Assembly (NCBI GenBank): GCA_024408855.1
Contig: JAKSUQ010000020.1
Span: 1-35,972, forward strand
Length of the DNA: 35,972 bases
Reading direction: 5' to 3'
From: a bacterium
GTDB lineage: Bacteria > Cyanobacteriota > Vampirovibrionia > Gastranaerophilales > Gastranaerophilaceae
Each line of letters begins with the position of its first letter. Within the stretch, counting starts at the first letter, position 1. Shown here piece after piece: positions 1-7,520 of the stretch. The position numbers and the translations under genes are program-made. The notes beneath the pieces are model-generated. The model made no database searches. It had not been told where the DNA came from and was given only the letters and a program-made list of their open reading frames with translations.

Positions 1-53
<53 letters not shown>

Positions 54-154
54 ATTTTTGTATACGTATCGTTTGAATATCCTAAGCTATCTTAAGTTTA
101 ACTAACGACAAGTATAAATTTATCATAGACATTTCTTGAAATCAAGTCTTTTGT

Positions 155-183
155 TTGTTAAAAATTTTTTTTTAAGTTAGAAT
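155..183 (+). promoter_or_regulatory. Candidate sigma70 promoter for the GT2-like gene
   Basis: TTGTTA at 155-160 and TAGAAT at 178-183 are separated by 17 bases. The predicted start is near 190, just ahead of a GGAG Shine-Dalgarno at about 190-193 and the ATG at 202. Only the spacing and partial consensus support it. Confidence 0.4.
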
Positions 184-201
184 TTACATGGAGAATAGTT
201 T

Positions 202-1725
202 ATGAATTTTTTATGTAGTTTATTATATATATATGTAACGGTTTTTGCCCTATATTTTGTAGTTTATGCAATTATCTCGGCGTTGCCGGCAAAAAAATAC
301 AGAGATAAATATACGCCGAAAGATTCAAATATTTGTGTTGTTATTTATGCGTCCGGAGTAGTTAATACTCTGGAAAATTTACTAAAACAGTTGAAAAATC
401 AAAACTATCCGCAAGGAAATTACACGATATATGCAATTTTAGACAAATGTGAAAATATTCCGGAAGTTACCTTGCAAGGTGAGTTTAATGTTAATGTTAT
501 AAATATTGACAATATTGAGCCAATCGGTAAAAGTCAGGCTTATTCGATAATAGCCGAGAAACTTCATGATGTGGAAAATCTTGATGCATATGTCTTTTTA
601 GATGCAAAAAATTATGTCGATTCAGACTTCCTTATGAATGTTAATTTCTATTTAACAAAATATCAGGTATTTAATCCTATGATTATGTATTTGCCTAATC
701 AAGATGATGTTAATCTGTGGCAAAAAGTCAGGTCTGTTTATTCAAGATACAAATATAAATTTATAATGGCTTCAAGGACTGCTCTTGGGCTTACAAATAT
801 TTTAAATTCTGATTCATTTGTCATTACGAAAAATTTGCTAAATAAAATTTCGGTATTTGATTTCAGAAATGCTATGTCAGAGGTAGAATATACTTATAAA
901 CTTACCAAAGAGGGTTTCAAAGTTGCTCTTGTCAGTGAACTAAAAGTTTATGACAGTATTGAAGAATTTGATTTGCGAATTCCGTCATTGTCTAAGCGTT
1001 TGAATTTATTTTGGAGTAATATATTCAAATCTCAAAATTATTTATCAAGAGAGTTTTTGTTTTCTCTATGTTCACCAAACTGGCTGGTTTTCTTAATCGG
1101 TTTAGTTTTGCCTGCTATATATTCCCGTAATTTCATGGCATCAATCGGATATTCCACAACCCTTATTACAATAGCAATTTTTCTTTTGGTATTTGTAGTT
1201 GGTCTTTTTAATATGAAATTTTATCCAAAAGAATATTTATATTTATTTGCCTATCCGGCTTTATCAATAGCGAATTTGTCATATAATTTACCGATATGCA
1301 GATGGGTAAGAGGACTGTTTAATAAGACTTCACATAAACCGGTTATAGAAAAAATGACTACTGATGTAATAATAACTGACGGTACAAAAGATTATCCGGC
1401 AAAATTAGAGCTTATTTCTGATGACGGTCTTGCAAGAGTAACATTTATTAATCCGAACGGGAAAAAATATACGACCAAGAATAATCATTTGCGTATGATA
1501 GATGCCGTAAGGGAGCTTTCTACAAAATTGAATGATTATAACATGACATTAAAAGTTTGCCAGAATTGCAAATACTTTCAACCTTTGGTTGACGGTTCAA
1601 CCAACATGGTAAAAGGGGTTTGTAATTGTCAGTTCCAAGGTCGAACTCCTGGTGATATTATTCCTATTTTAATATGGAATACATGCCCAAATTTTGAAAA
1701 GAATAATGTCATTAATTTGTTTTAG
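202..1725 (+). CDS. Membrane GT2-like glycosyltransferase homologue with Cys-rich C-terminal domain
   Basis: The 507-residue protein has an N-terminal membrane segment (about 5-28), a GT-A-like region (about 44-270), two or three hydrophobic segments (about 292-365) and a soluble tail (about 380-507). The layout matches processive or polyprenyl-linked family 2 glycosyltransferases of the inner membrane. The expected catalytic signatures are degraded: FLDAKNYVD (132-140) sits where a DAD/DxD metal motif is expected, SEVEY (226-230) where TED is expected, and LSKRLNLFW (263-271) where QxxRW is expected. The tail carries C453-x2-C456, C474-x-C476 and C495, which could bind a metal. ATG with GGAG eight bases upstream fixes the start. 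The fold assignment is reasonably safe, but catalytic activity is doubtful and the substrate is unknown. It converges on the next gene with a 16-base gap. Confidence 0.7.
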   Translation: MNFLCSLLYIYVTVFALYFVVYAIISALPAKKYRDKYTPKDSNICVVIYASGVVNTLENLLKQLKNQNYPQGNYTIYAILDKCENIPEVTLQGEFNVNVINIDNIEPIGKSQAYSIIAEKLHDVENLDAYVFLDAKNYVDSDFLMNVNFYLTKYQVFNPMIMYLPNQDDVNLWQKVRSVYSRYKYKFIMASRTALGLTNILNSDSFVITKNLLNKISVFDFRNAMSEVEYTYKLTKEGFKVALVSELKVYDSIEEFDLRIPSLSKRLNLFWSNIFKSQNYLSREFLFSLCSPNWLVFLIGLVLPAIYSRNFMASIGYSTTLITIAIFLLVFVVGLFNMKFYPKEYLYLFAYPALSIANLSYNLPICRWVRGLFNKTSHKPVIEKMTTDVIITDGTKDYPAKLELISDDGLARVTFINPNGKKYTTKNNHLRMIDAVRELSTKLNDYNMTLKVCQNCKYFQPLVDGSTNMVKGVCNCQFQGRTPGDIIPILIWNTCPNFEKNNVINLF

Positions 1726-1741
1726 TAGAATATAGAATAAA

Positions 1742-2602
1742 TTAGTTAATGTAAACTTCGTTTGTTAATTTAATTCTGAACGGACTTCCTGATGGAATGG
1801 AAACATGTCCGCCTTTTGAAAAGAAAGCGGTTATTGGTGAGGTTAAAGTGTTTAATCCTACACAAATGCTCCCGTATAGGAAAGGAAACGGTGCTAAGAT
1901 GAGCGTTGAGCCGTCAGAGCCTAAGTTTACCGTTAATGTGAGCATTCTGTTAAACATTGTTCTGCCCCAATTCCCTTTCTTCCACATTGTTGAAAGATAT
2001 GTTCGTTTTCCTTTGATATCATTGAGAAAAATATTTTTTGAGTTAGCTTTTGTAATATATGCATTTATTGGTATGTTTTGTCCTTTGTATACCATTGAAT
2101 TTATTCTGATTGAAACCAATCCTCCATTACAGGTTATCTGTGGCGGATGTGATTCGGTAATTTCGCCGATGAATGTTGTACCGGCAGGAATTGTATAATT
2201 TTTTTTGTTCATGGCATTTTTCATTGTAAACTTAATTGTTGTTCCCGCATGCATACTATCGGAAATTGAATTTGAGCTTGTAACGTTAAAAATTGTATGT
2301 TTTGCAATTTTTGTATTACCTATATTTGGTGGTAGTTGGTTGGTTGTTTTTGACAATGTGCTTGTCTGTAAAGATTTGTTTGATGAAGTTTTTACAACAT
2401 CCGGTAATTTTGGTAATGAAGTATTATTATTTTCGTTTTCATCAATAACTTCTAATTTCATATCGTTGATGAGTTTTGTGTCTTTATAATTCTTTCTTAT
2501 TTCGTCATCAACAGTTTCATCAAGATCAAAGGCATGACATAATCCTTGCATTGTTATGAATAATAAAATGATAAAAATTTTCTTATAATAGGTGTTTGTC
2601 AA
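1742..2602 (-). CDS. Exported protein with beta-rich C-terminal domain, function unknown
   Basis: The protein has 286 residues. Residues 1-24 form a Sec signal peptide: KK, a hydrophobic run, then a CHA cleavage-like site before FDLDE. A low-complexity Ser/Thr/Asn-rich linker follows (about 50-110). The C-terminal region (about 115-286) is beta-rich with TIPAGTTFIGEI and SIPSGSPFRIKL, which recall the 'IPAG' strand pairs of TrbI/VirB10-like domains; that resemblance is weak and only inferred. The start is TTG at 2602, chosen because the signal peptide needs the residues before the first internal Met and because GAGGG (2611-2615) stands eight bases upstream. I do not recognise the family. It probably acts in the periplasm or cell envelope. 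Confidence 0.65.
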   Translation of the reverse strand: MTNTYYKKIFIILLFITMQGLCHAFDLDETVDDEIRKNYKDTKLINDMKLEVIDENENNNTSLPKLPDVVKTSSNKSLQTSTLSKTTNQLPPNIGNTKIAKHTIFNVTSSNSISDSMHAGTTIKFTMKNAMNKKNYTIPAGTTFIGEITESHPPQITCNGGLVSIRINSMVYKGQNIPINAYITKANSKNIFLNDIKGKRTYLSTMWKKGNWGRTMFNRMLTLTVNLGSDGSTLILAPFPFLYGSICVGLNTLTSPITAFFSKGGHVSIPSGSPFRIKLTNEVYIN

Positions 2603-2721
2603 TATTTAAGCCCTCGAATAAAGATTCTTATTTAATTGTAACAAAATTGTAATAAAGTAGCAAAAAAAATTTTGATTTGCATTATTATAAACGTGTAGAT
2701 ATTTTATTTAGATTGGAAACT

Positions 2722-4914
2722 ATGATGAGAATTCATACAACGCAAAATCTAAGTTCAACAATTAATGAACCTATGATCCCAACATTACAGCAACAAAATT
2801 ACAATTTATCAACCAATATGTCTTATTTAGCATCAAGTGTGTCGTTCGGAAGAAAAAAACCGGATCCGAAAAAATTAAAACCTATTATTGATGAGGTTGC
2901 TAAAAAAGCTATTGATGTTAAAGACAAAGCTCGACCTGAATTGAGTTTTTGGGATAAAATTCTTGATAGTAAGTTTTTTAACGGAGCTCTTTCGATAGCG
3001 GAAAATGAAACCCTTGTTAATGCGATAATGGCTTTTCTCATTTGTGCTTTTTTACGTCCCGGTACAATGTTGCTTATGCAAAATGACGATAATAAAAAGT
3101 CAATAGTTTATCAAGCCGCACATTCGTTTGCATCAGGCGCTACAGGATTAACTGCTACATTATTATTGATTCAACCGTTTAAGAACGGTGCGAACCTTTT
3201 AATGGACAAATCAGGTGAGTATTTCAAAGAATTAAAAGAAGAAACTTTACAAAGATTGTATCCGCATTTGGATATGAAATCTATTAAGGACGCAAGCGGA
3301 AAGAGAAAACCTGTTACAGAATGGGTAGATACATACGGAAATAAATTTACAGATAGTTTCAAGGATGTGGAGAAAATTCCTGCATTTAAGAAGTTTGCGG
3401 ATATAGCTGCAGAAACATACAAAAAATTGTTAAATGTTGATGTTGATTGGGCATCTCAAAATGGTAAATCTTTTAACGAAATAGTAACTAAAAGCGGGAA
3501 ACCATTGTATGACGTGATAGATTGGAAAAAAATCGGTATAGTTGCAAATTCTGAAAATGGAAAAGATGTTGCCTCTGTGCTTTTACGTGATTTGGATAAA
3601 GACTTTTTGAAAAAACTTATTGAAAATGCTCCTGCGGAGTCTAATTGGAAAAAACTTGATGTTGAATCGGTATATGATAAAGCAGGAAAAGTTGTGGATT
3701 TCAGAAAATGGAAACAAATTGGCAGCGGTGAACAATGGAAATTAGATTTAGATACCGCTTATATATCATCTCCGTTAGATGAAATATCATATACTCTTAG
3801 AGTTTCCGGTAAAACAAGATTTCATGAAAAAGATCAGGAAGAAAAATATATTTCTTACCTAAAAAATGGTGTAAACGGTGAATTGGGTACTCCGGTTACT
3901 CAAGAATTTCATAATTCTTCCGTAGCAAAAGAAAATTTAGATAAATTGGTTACGTGGATTGCCGACATTGTGTTTAGACCGGTTGTTGCATATGCCACGA
4001 TTGCCATTATTCCGTGGGTTTTGAAAAATATATTTCATTTGGAGAAACCTAAAAAAAAATTAGAGAAAGAAGAAAAAGTTGCTGATAGTGTACAAACAGC
4101 TTTGAATGAAAACAATATCGATAAAAAAGTCAGCTTTAAGGGACGTCAAGATAGTTTACCTAATGATATAGCAAAGTCGTCAGGTGAAAATAATATATCA
4201 TTTAAAGGCAAATTATCCGGTAAAATAGGTAAAGGTTTTATAGCAAGATTTTTAGCTAAATATTACGCAAAACCTCTTTATGAATCAAAGAGATTGTATG
4301 ATATATGTAAAAAAATGATAAATGATAAACACGGTATGACGCAGCATATGACGGTATTAGGTTCTGCTATTACGAGCGGAGTGTATGTTGGAAGGACTTT
4401 AACAAATGATGATTTGGAAAAAGAACCACGCCGTACTTTAGCTATTTCACAATTCTTGTGTTTTGTAATACCTACTATTATGGCTTATGTTGTAGATAAT
4501 GCATTAAGAAATAAAACAAAAAATATAGAGTACAGGTATTCGCATATTCAAGAACACAAAATGGCATTAGCAAATTTTGATGGCAGAGAGGCAGATGTTA
4601 AGTTAATTAAAGAAAAATTAAATAAACGACTTAAGGGTGTTCGTGTAATATTATCGTTATTGACATTTACCTTAATTTACAGATACATTACACCGGTTAT
4701 AATTACACCTGTTGCTAATAAACTTGGTGATAAGTATAATGCATGGAAGAGATCAAAAACTGAAAGTGTTGCATCATCTAACGAAGAAGCAATAACAGTA
4801 AAAATGAATACAGAAGAAGACAAAAAATCTACTTTGGTTGCATCATCTAACGAAGAAGCAATAACAGTAAAGATGAATACAGAAGAAGACAAAAAATCTA
4901 CTTTGGTTGCATAA
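2722..4914 (+). CDS. Large membrane protein with repeated SFxG motifs, function unknown
   Basis: The frame is open from a TTG at 2677, but ATG 2722 (followed by a second ATG) has GGAAA just upstream and is the more likely start, giving 730 residues. Hydrophobic segments lie around codons near 3010-3080, 3120-3180, 3950-4025, 4450-4500 and 4640-4720, so it is probably multi-pass. Three short motifs of the form (V/I)SF(G/K)(R/G), namely SVSFGRK, KVSFKGR and NISFKGK, occur at about 2836, 4125 and 4193. Lys/Glu-rich soluble stretches lie between the membrane parts. The C-terminus ends in two nearly identical 23-residue units (4768-4905). No catalytic motif is recognisable; it looks like a lineage-specific family. 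It converges on the next gene with a 15-base gap. Confidence 0.65.
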   Translation: MMRIHTTQNLSSTINEPMIPTLQQQNYNLSTNMSYLASSVSFGRKKPDPKKLKPIIDEVAKKAIDVKDKARPELSFWDKILDSKFFNGALSIAENETLVNAIMAFLICAFLRPGTMLLMQNDDNKKSIVYQAAHSFASGATGLTATLLLIQPFKNGANLLMDKSGEYFKELKEETLQRLYPHLDMKSIKDASGKRKPVTEWVDTYGNKFTDSFKDVEKIPAFKKFADIAAETYKKLLNVDVDWASQNGKSFNEIVTKSGKPLYDVIDWKKIGIVANSENGKDVASVLLRDLDKDFLKKLIENAPAESNWKKLDVESVYDKAGKVVDFRKWKQIGSGEQWKLDLDTAYISSPLDEISYTLRVSGKTRFHEKDQEEKYISYLKNGVNGELGTPVTQEFHNSSVAKENLDKLVTWIADIVFRPVVAYATIAIIPWVLKNIFHLEKPKKKLEKEEKVADSVQTALNENNIDKKVSFKGRQDSLPNDIAKSSGENNISFKGKLSGKIGKGFIARFLAKYYAKPLYESKRLYDICKKMINDKHGMTQHMTVLGSAITSGVYVGRTLTNDDLEKEPRRTLAISQFLCFVIPTIMAYVVDNALRNKTKNIEYRYSHIQEHKMALANFDGREADVKLIKEKLNKRLKGVRVILSLLTFTLIYRYITPVIITPVANKLGDKYNAWKRSKTESVASSNEEAITVKMNTEEDKKSTLVASSNEEAITVKMNTEEDKKSTLVA
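4768..4905 (+). repeat. 69-bp tandem duplication inside the membrane protein gene
   Basis: Unit one is 4768-4836 and unit two is 4837-4905. They differ only at one third-codon position (AAA versus AAG before ATG). Each encodes 23 residues starting VASSNEEAITVKMN. A further GTTGCA begins a third copy just before the stop codon. Confidence 0.97.
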
Positions 4915-4929
4915 GTTTTAATTTACTGT

Positions 4930-5304
4930 TCACCTTAGGAATGAGTCCATTCTTGGAGTAATACATTGATTGTTCATCATACAATTTGTTTCAAGATAAC
5001 GCATGATTTTGCATCTTGATTTGAATAGTAAAACATAGGGCATTTTATAAATATCAAATCTTTTGTTATATTCTTTTGCGGAGTTTGTTGCTACATCAAT
5101 AGTAACGTAATTGTATTTGTTTCCGAATTGTGATTTTAAATTATTAAATTGTTGTACATATGAATTTGCATCATCTAACCAACTTGCATAAACAAGAACT
5201 GCCATTGGTTTAGAGCTGGATTGTGCATCTGTGAATGTCATATCTGCATAAGCTCCTGACATGGCAAATATCATAACAGAAAATAAAATAAACAATTTTT
5301 TCAT
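4930..5304 (-). CDS. Exported thioredoxin-fold protein lacking CXXC
   Basis: The frame continues upstream into fabI, but ATG 5304 with GAGGTG just ahead gives a proper 124-residue secreted protein. Residues 1-20 are a signal peptide ending in AYA. The mature part has the thioredoxin pattern: strand MAVLVYASW (34-42), helix, strand YNYVTIDV (65-72), then the cis-proline strand KMPYVLLF (87-94). Where WCxxC belongs the sequence reads W42-L-D-D-A, so there is no redox pair. Three Cys remain near the C-terminus (98, 108, 114). The family relationship is inferred from pattern. Disulfide exchange is unlikely; a binding or chaperone role is possible. The gene begins 13 bases after the fabI stop and is probably co-transcribed with it. 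Confidence 0.7.
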   Translation of the reverse strand: MKKLFILFSVMIFAMSGAYADMTFTDAQSSSKPMAVLVYASWLDDANSYVQQFNNLKSQFGNKYNYVTIDVATNSAKEYNKRFDIYKMPYVLLFKSRCKIMRYLETNCMMNNQCITPRMDSFLR

Positions 5305-5317
5305 AAACACCTCTAAT

Positions 5318-6121
5318 TTAATTTGTATCAGATAAAATTTCCATTTCTTCAGCAGAAGCGTAAGCACTATGGCATCCGCAATCACAATATACAACTTCTC
5401 CAGTTGTGCCTGATGACAAGTCTGAAACTAAATAAAGTCCGGCTTTTCCTACATCTTCCAATGCAACATTTCTCTTTAGTGGAGAGCGTAATGTTGCTGC
5501 TTTCAACATTCTTGAAAATCCGTTAATTCCCATAGAAGCAAGAGTTTTTACAGGGCCGGATGATAAACAATTTACTCTTATACCTTTCTTGCCTAAATCA
5601 ACTGCCAAAAATCTCATGGAAGATTCTAATGCTGCTTTTGCTACTCCCATTACGTTGTAACTTGGAACTGACAAGACAGAACCTAAATATGTTAAAGCCA
5701 GAATTGAACTGTCTTCGCTCATAATCGTTTCGGCATATTTAGCAACAGATATCAATGAATATGCACTTACTCCCATTGCGATATCCCATTCTTCTTTGGT
5801 AGTATCAATAAATCTGCCCATTAAAGCATCTTTTGGTGCAAAAGCAACAGCATGAATTACAAAATCTAATTTGCCGTACACTCTTTCACATTCTTTGAAT
5901 ACACTTTCAATTTCATTTTCTTTAGTAACATCACAAGTCATGATGAGTTTTGAATTCATTTCTTCTGCAATAGGTCGAACACGTTTTTCCATAGCATCAC
6001 CTGCATATGTAAAAGCAATATCTGCTCCCTCTTTATAAAGCTGTTCGGCAATTCCGTATGCAATTCCGTGTTTGTTTGAAACTCCGAATATCACACCTTT
6101 TTTTCCGGTCATAAGTCCCAT
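5318..6121 (-). CDS. fabI: Enoyl-[acyl-carrier-protein] reductase (NADH), FabI type
   Basis: FabI performs the last reduction of each fatty-acid elongation cycle in the cytosol, turning trans-2-enoyl-ACP into acyl-ACP. The 267 residues match the usual 255-270. Seen here: the nucleotide-binding loop GVSNKHGIAYGIA (13-25), CDV (63-65) contacting the adenine side, the catalytic Y145 and Y155-x6-K162 in YNVMGVAK, and the SGPVKTLA substrate loop (188-195). The segment VVYCDCGCHS (243-252) replaces the usual VDGG-type end and is rich in Cys. ATG 6121 has AAGGAG eight bases upstream. It is followed 13 bases later by the thioredoxin-fold gene. A candidate promoter lies at 6157-6185. Confidence 0.95.
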   Translation of the reverse strand: MGLMTGKKGVIFGVSNKHGIAYGIAEQLYKEGADIAFTYAGDAMEKRVRPIAEEMNSKLIMTCDVTKENEIESVFKECERVYGKLDFVIHAVAFAPKDALMGRFIDTTKEEWDIAMGVSAYSLISVAKYAETIMSEDSSILALTYLGSVLSVPSYNVMGVAKAALESSMRFLAVDLGKKGIRVNCLSSGPVKTLASMGINGFSRMLKAATLRSPLKRNVALEDVGKAGLYLVSDLSSGTTGEVVYCDCGCHSAYASAEEMEILSDTN

Positions 6122-6156
6122 TAAAATAGCTCCTTATACAAATCTCTCTTTTGTTA

Positions 6157-6185
6157 ATACTATCAAAAAATTTGTCAAAAATCAA
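6157..6185 (-). promoter_or_regulatory. Candidate promoter of fabI
   Basis: On the minus strand TTGATT (6185-6180) and TAGTAT (6162-6157) are separated by exactly 17 bases. A TTGACA also lies just inside the spacer but has no well-spaced -10. The predicted start leaves a leader of about 30 bases containing AAGGAG. Confidence 0.4.
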
Positions 6186-6202
6186 TTTCTCGCAGGATTT
6201 AA

Positions 6203-6234
6203 ACAAAATAAAAGGGATTGATACAATCAATCCC
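6203..6234 (-). terminator. Rho-independent terminator of the flagellin gene
   Basis: On the minus strand GGGATTGAT pairs with ATCAATCCC around a three-base loop (6234-6214), followed by TTTTATTTTG. It lies 44 bases after the flagellin stop codon and separates that gene from fabI. Confidence 0.85.
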
Positions 6235-6277
6235 ACATATAAGTACATATCCCAATCAACAACAAATTTATTTAAAA

Positions 6278-7297
6278 CTATATCAGGTTCAATGCAATGC
6301 TTGGCAACTGGTTAGCTGTTGATAACAATGTTGCTGAAGCCTGTTGCAAAATTTGAGCTTTAAGATAGTTTGATGATTCAGAAGCAATATCAGTATCACG
6401 TAATGTAGATAATGATGATGTCAAGTTTTGAGATTGAACATCAATAGCTGATATAGCTGATGAAACCCTGTTTTGAGCAGCACCTATTCTGGTTACTCTA
6501 TCAGATATTTCCAATATTGCTTTATCAATAAATGCTAACATTTCTTTTGGTGTCATAGCTGCATTTGTTTGTAAAACATATGTATCACCGCTTTTTACAA
6601 GACCTGCACATGCAGCAGCAAAACTTTTCATGCTGTCTTCATTATTCAATGTAGCTGTGATATCAGTGCCACCAGCGGCTGCTTGAAGTATTGCGGAGAA
6701 AGTTTGTCCGCTCTCGGAAGTTTCGCTTGCCATCCTTTTAAACAAACCACTCATACTTGCATTTGAGAATAAATCTACACTTAAGTCAATTCTGCTGGTT
6801 GCAGTTGCGTATAGTCCGACTTGAAGGCTTATCCCTGCATCTGTCATACCTACATCAGAATTATCTCCGCCTTCCGTGTATGCCATCAATTTAATACCGT
6901 TAAACTCGGCATTATCAGCAATACGAGCAATTTCTTGAAATCTTGCTGCTATTTCGCCTTGTATTGCCTTTTTAGAAGCAGAACCATAAGTTCCGTTAGC
7001 TGCCTGTTCTGTTAAGTCTCTTACACGTTGTAGATGTTCTACTAATAAACCATAATTTTCTTCTGTGGTTGTCAGTAAATCAGCACCTGTTGAAGCATTA
7101 TCTGCGGCAACGTCTAACGACCCTAATTGCGTAACCCAAGTTTTTGCGATTGAATCACCGGCAGCATTATCCGAAGCGTGGTTAATCGTATAACCGGTGG
7201 TCATTCTTTCAATTGATTTGTTCAAAACACTCGTTGCATTGTTCATGTTTCTTTGTGCAACCAGCGATGAAATGTTCGTATTAATTGTTAATGGCAT
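6278..7297 (-). CDS. fliC: Flagellin
   Basis: This is the structural subunit of the flagellar filament, exported by the flagellar type III system without a cleaved signal. The 339 residues include the conserved D0/D1 N-terminal part (1-140: INTNISSLVAQRN, then SDNAAGDSIA) and C-terminal part (about 255-339: VTRIGAAQNRVSSA, then LLSTANQLPSIALNLI). Between them is a short variable region, so only a small D2-like domain is present. The TLR5-contacting residues of Salmonella FliC have counterparts: R91 and L95 in LQRVRDL (89-95) and E115. The gene is monocistronic, with its own terminator (6203-6234) and a possible sigma28 promoter. No other flagellar gene is in the window. ATG 7297 has GGAG ten bases upstream. 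Confidence 0.95.
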   Translation of the reverse strand: MPLTINTNISSLVAQRNMNNATSVLNKSIERMTTGYTINHASDNAAGDSIAKTWVTQLGSLDVAADNASTGADLLTTTEENYGLLVEHLQRVRDLTEQAANGTYGSASKKAIQGEIAARFQEIARIADNAEFNGIKLMAYTEGGDNSDVGMTDAGISLQVGLYATATSRIDLSVDLFSNASMSGLFKRMASETSESGQTFSAILQAAAGGTDITATLNNEDSMKSFAAACAGLVKSGDTYVLQTNAAMTPKEMLAFIDKAILEISDRVTRIGAAQNRVSSAISAIDVQSQNLTSSLSTLRDTDIASESSNYLKAQILQQASATLLSTANQLPSIALNLI

Positions 7298-7334
7298 CCC
7301 TACATATCTCCTTAAATATATCCCTAATACTCTC

Positions 7335-7361
7335 TTATCTATTTAAACATTTTCTATTTTG
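7335..7361 (-). promoter_or_regulatory. Weak sigma28-like promoter of flagellin
   Basis: On the minus strand CAAA (7361-7358), 15 bases, then ATAGATAA (7342-7335) resembles the flagellar sigma consensus TAAA-N15-GCCGATAA, with one mismatch in the first half and three in the second. The position gives a leader of about 30 bases. Confidence 0.3.
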
Positions 7362-7448
7362 AAATTTATATATAAATTAGATACTTTTGTATAACATCAT
7401 TATAGATTAATTAAATAAAATATACACAAATATTATTTAAAAATTTAC

Positions 7449-7462
7449 AAATGTTAACATTT
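7449..7462. promoter_or_regulatory. Perfect 14-bp palindrome between flagellin and the sugar kinase
   Basis: AAATGTTAACATTT lies in the 223-base divergent region, ten bases before the -35 of the sugar-kinase promoter. A dimeric repressor or activator could bind here, but AT-rich palindromes also arise by chance. Confidence 0.3.
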
Positions 7463-7471
7463 AATTTATCA

Positions 7472-7502
7472 TTGCTGTAATGGGATAGATTTGTACTACA
7501 AT
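7472..7502 (+). promoter_or_regulatory. Candidate promoter of the sugar-kinase/nuclease/tatD/tlyA group
   Basis: TTGCTG (7472-7477), 19 bases, TACAAT (7497-7502). The start would fall at about 7507-7510, so the leader is very short: an ATG-TGA start-stop at 7507-7512 followed by GAGGTG and the real ATG at 7521. Confidence 0.5.
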
Positions 7503-7520
7503 ATAAATGTGAGGTGAATT

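Noticed and set aside
1797..2489. Two plus-strand frames opposite the exported protein gene at 1742-2602.
   Set aside because: They mirror the minus-strand gene, which has a signal peptide and ribosome site; the plus frames have neither.
5840..5860. FabI residue 93 is Ala where E. coli has Gly93, the site of triclosan-resistance mutations.
   Set aside because: Ala at this position is normal in other sensitive FabI proteins such as that of S. aureus, so it says nothing about resistance.
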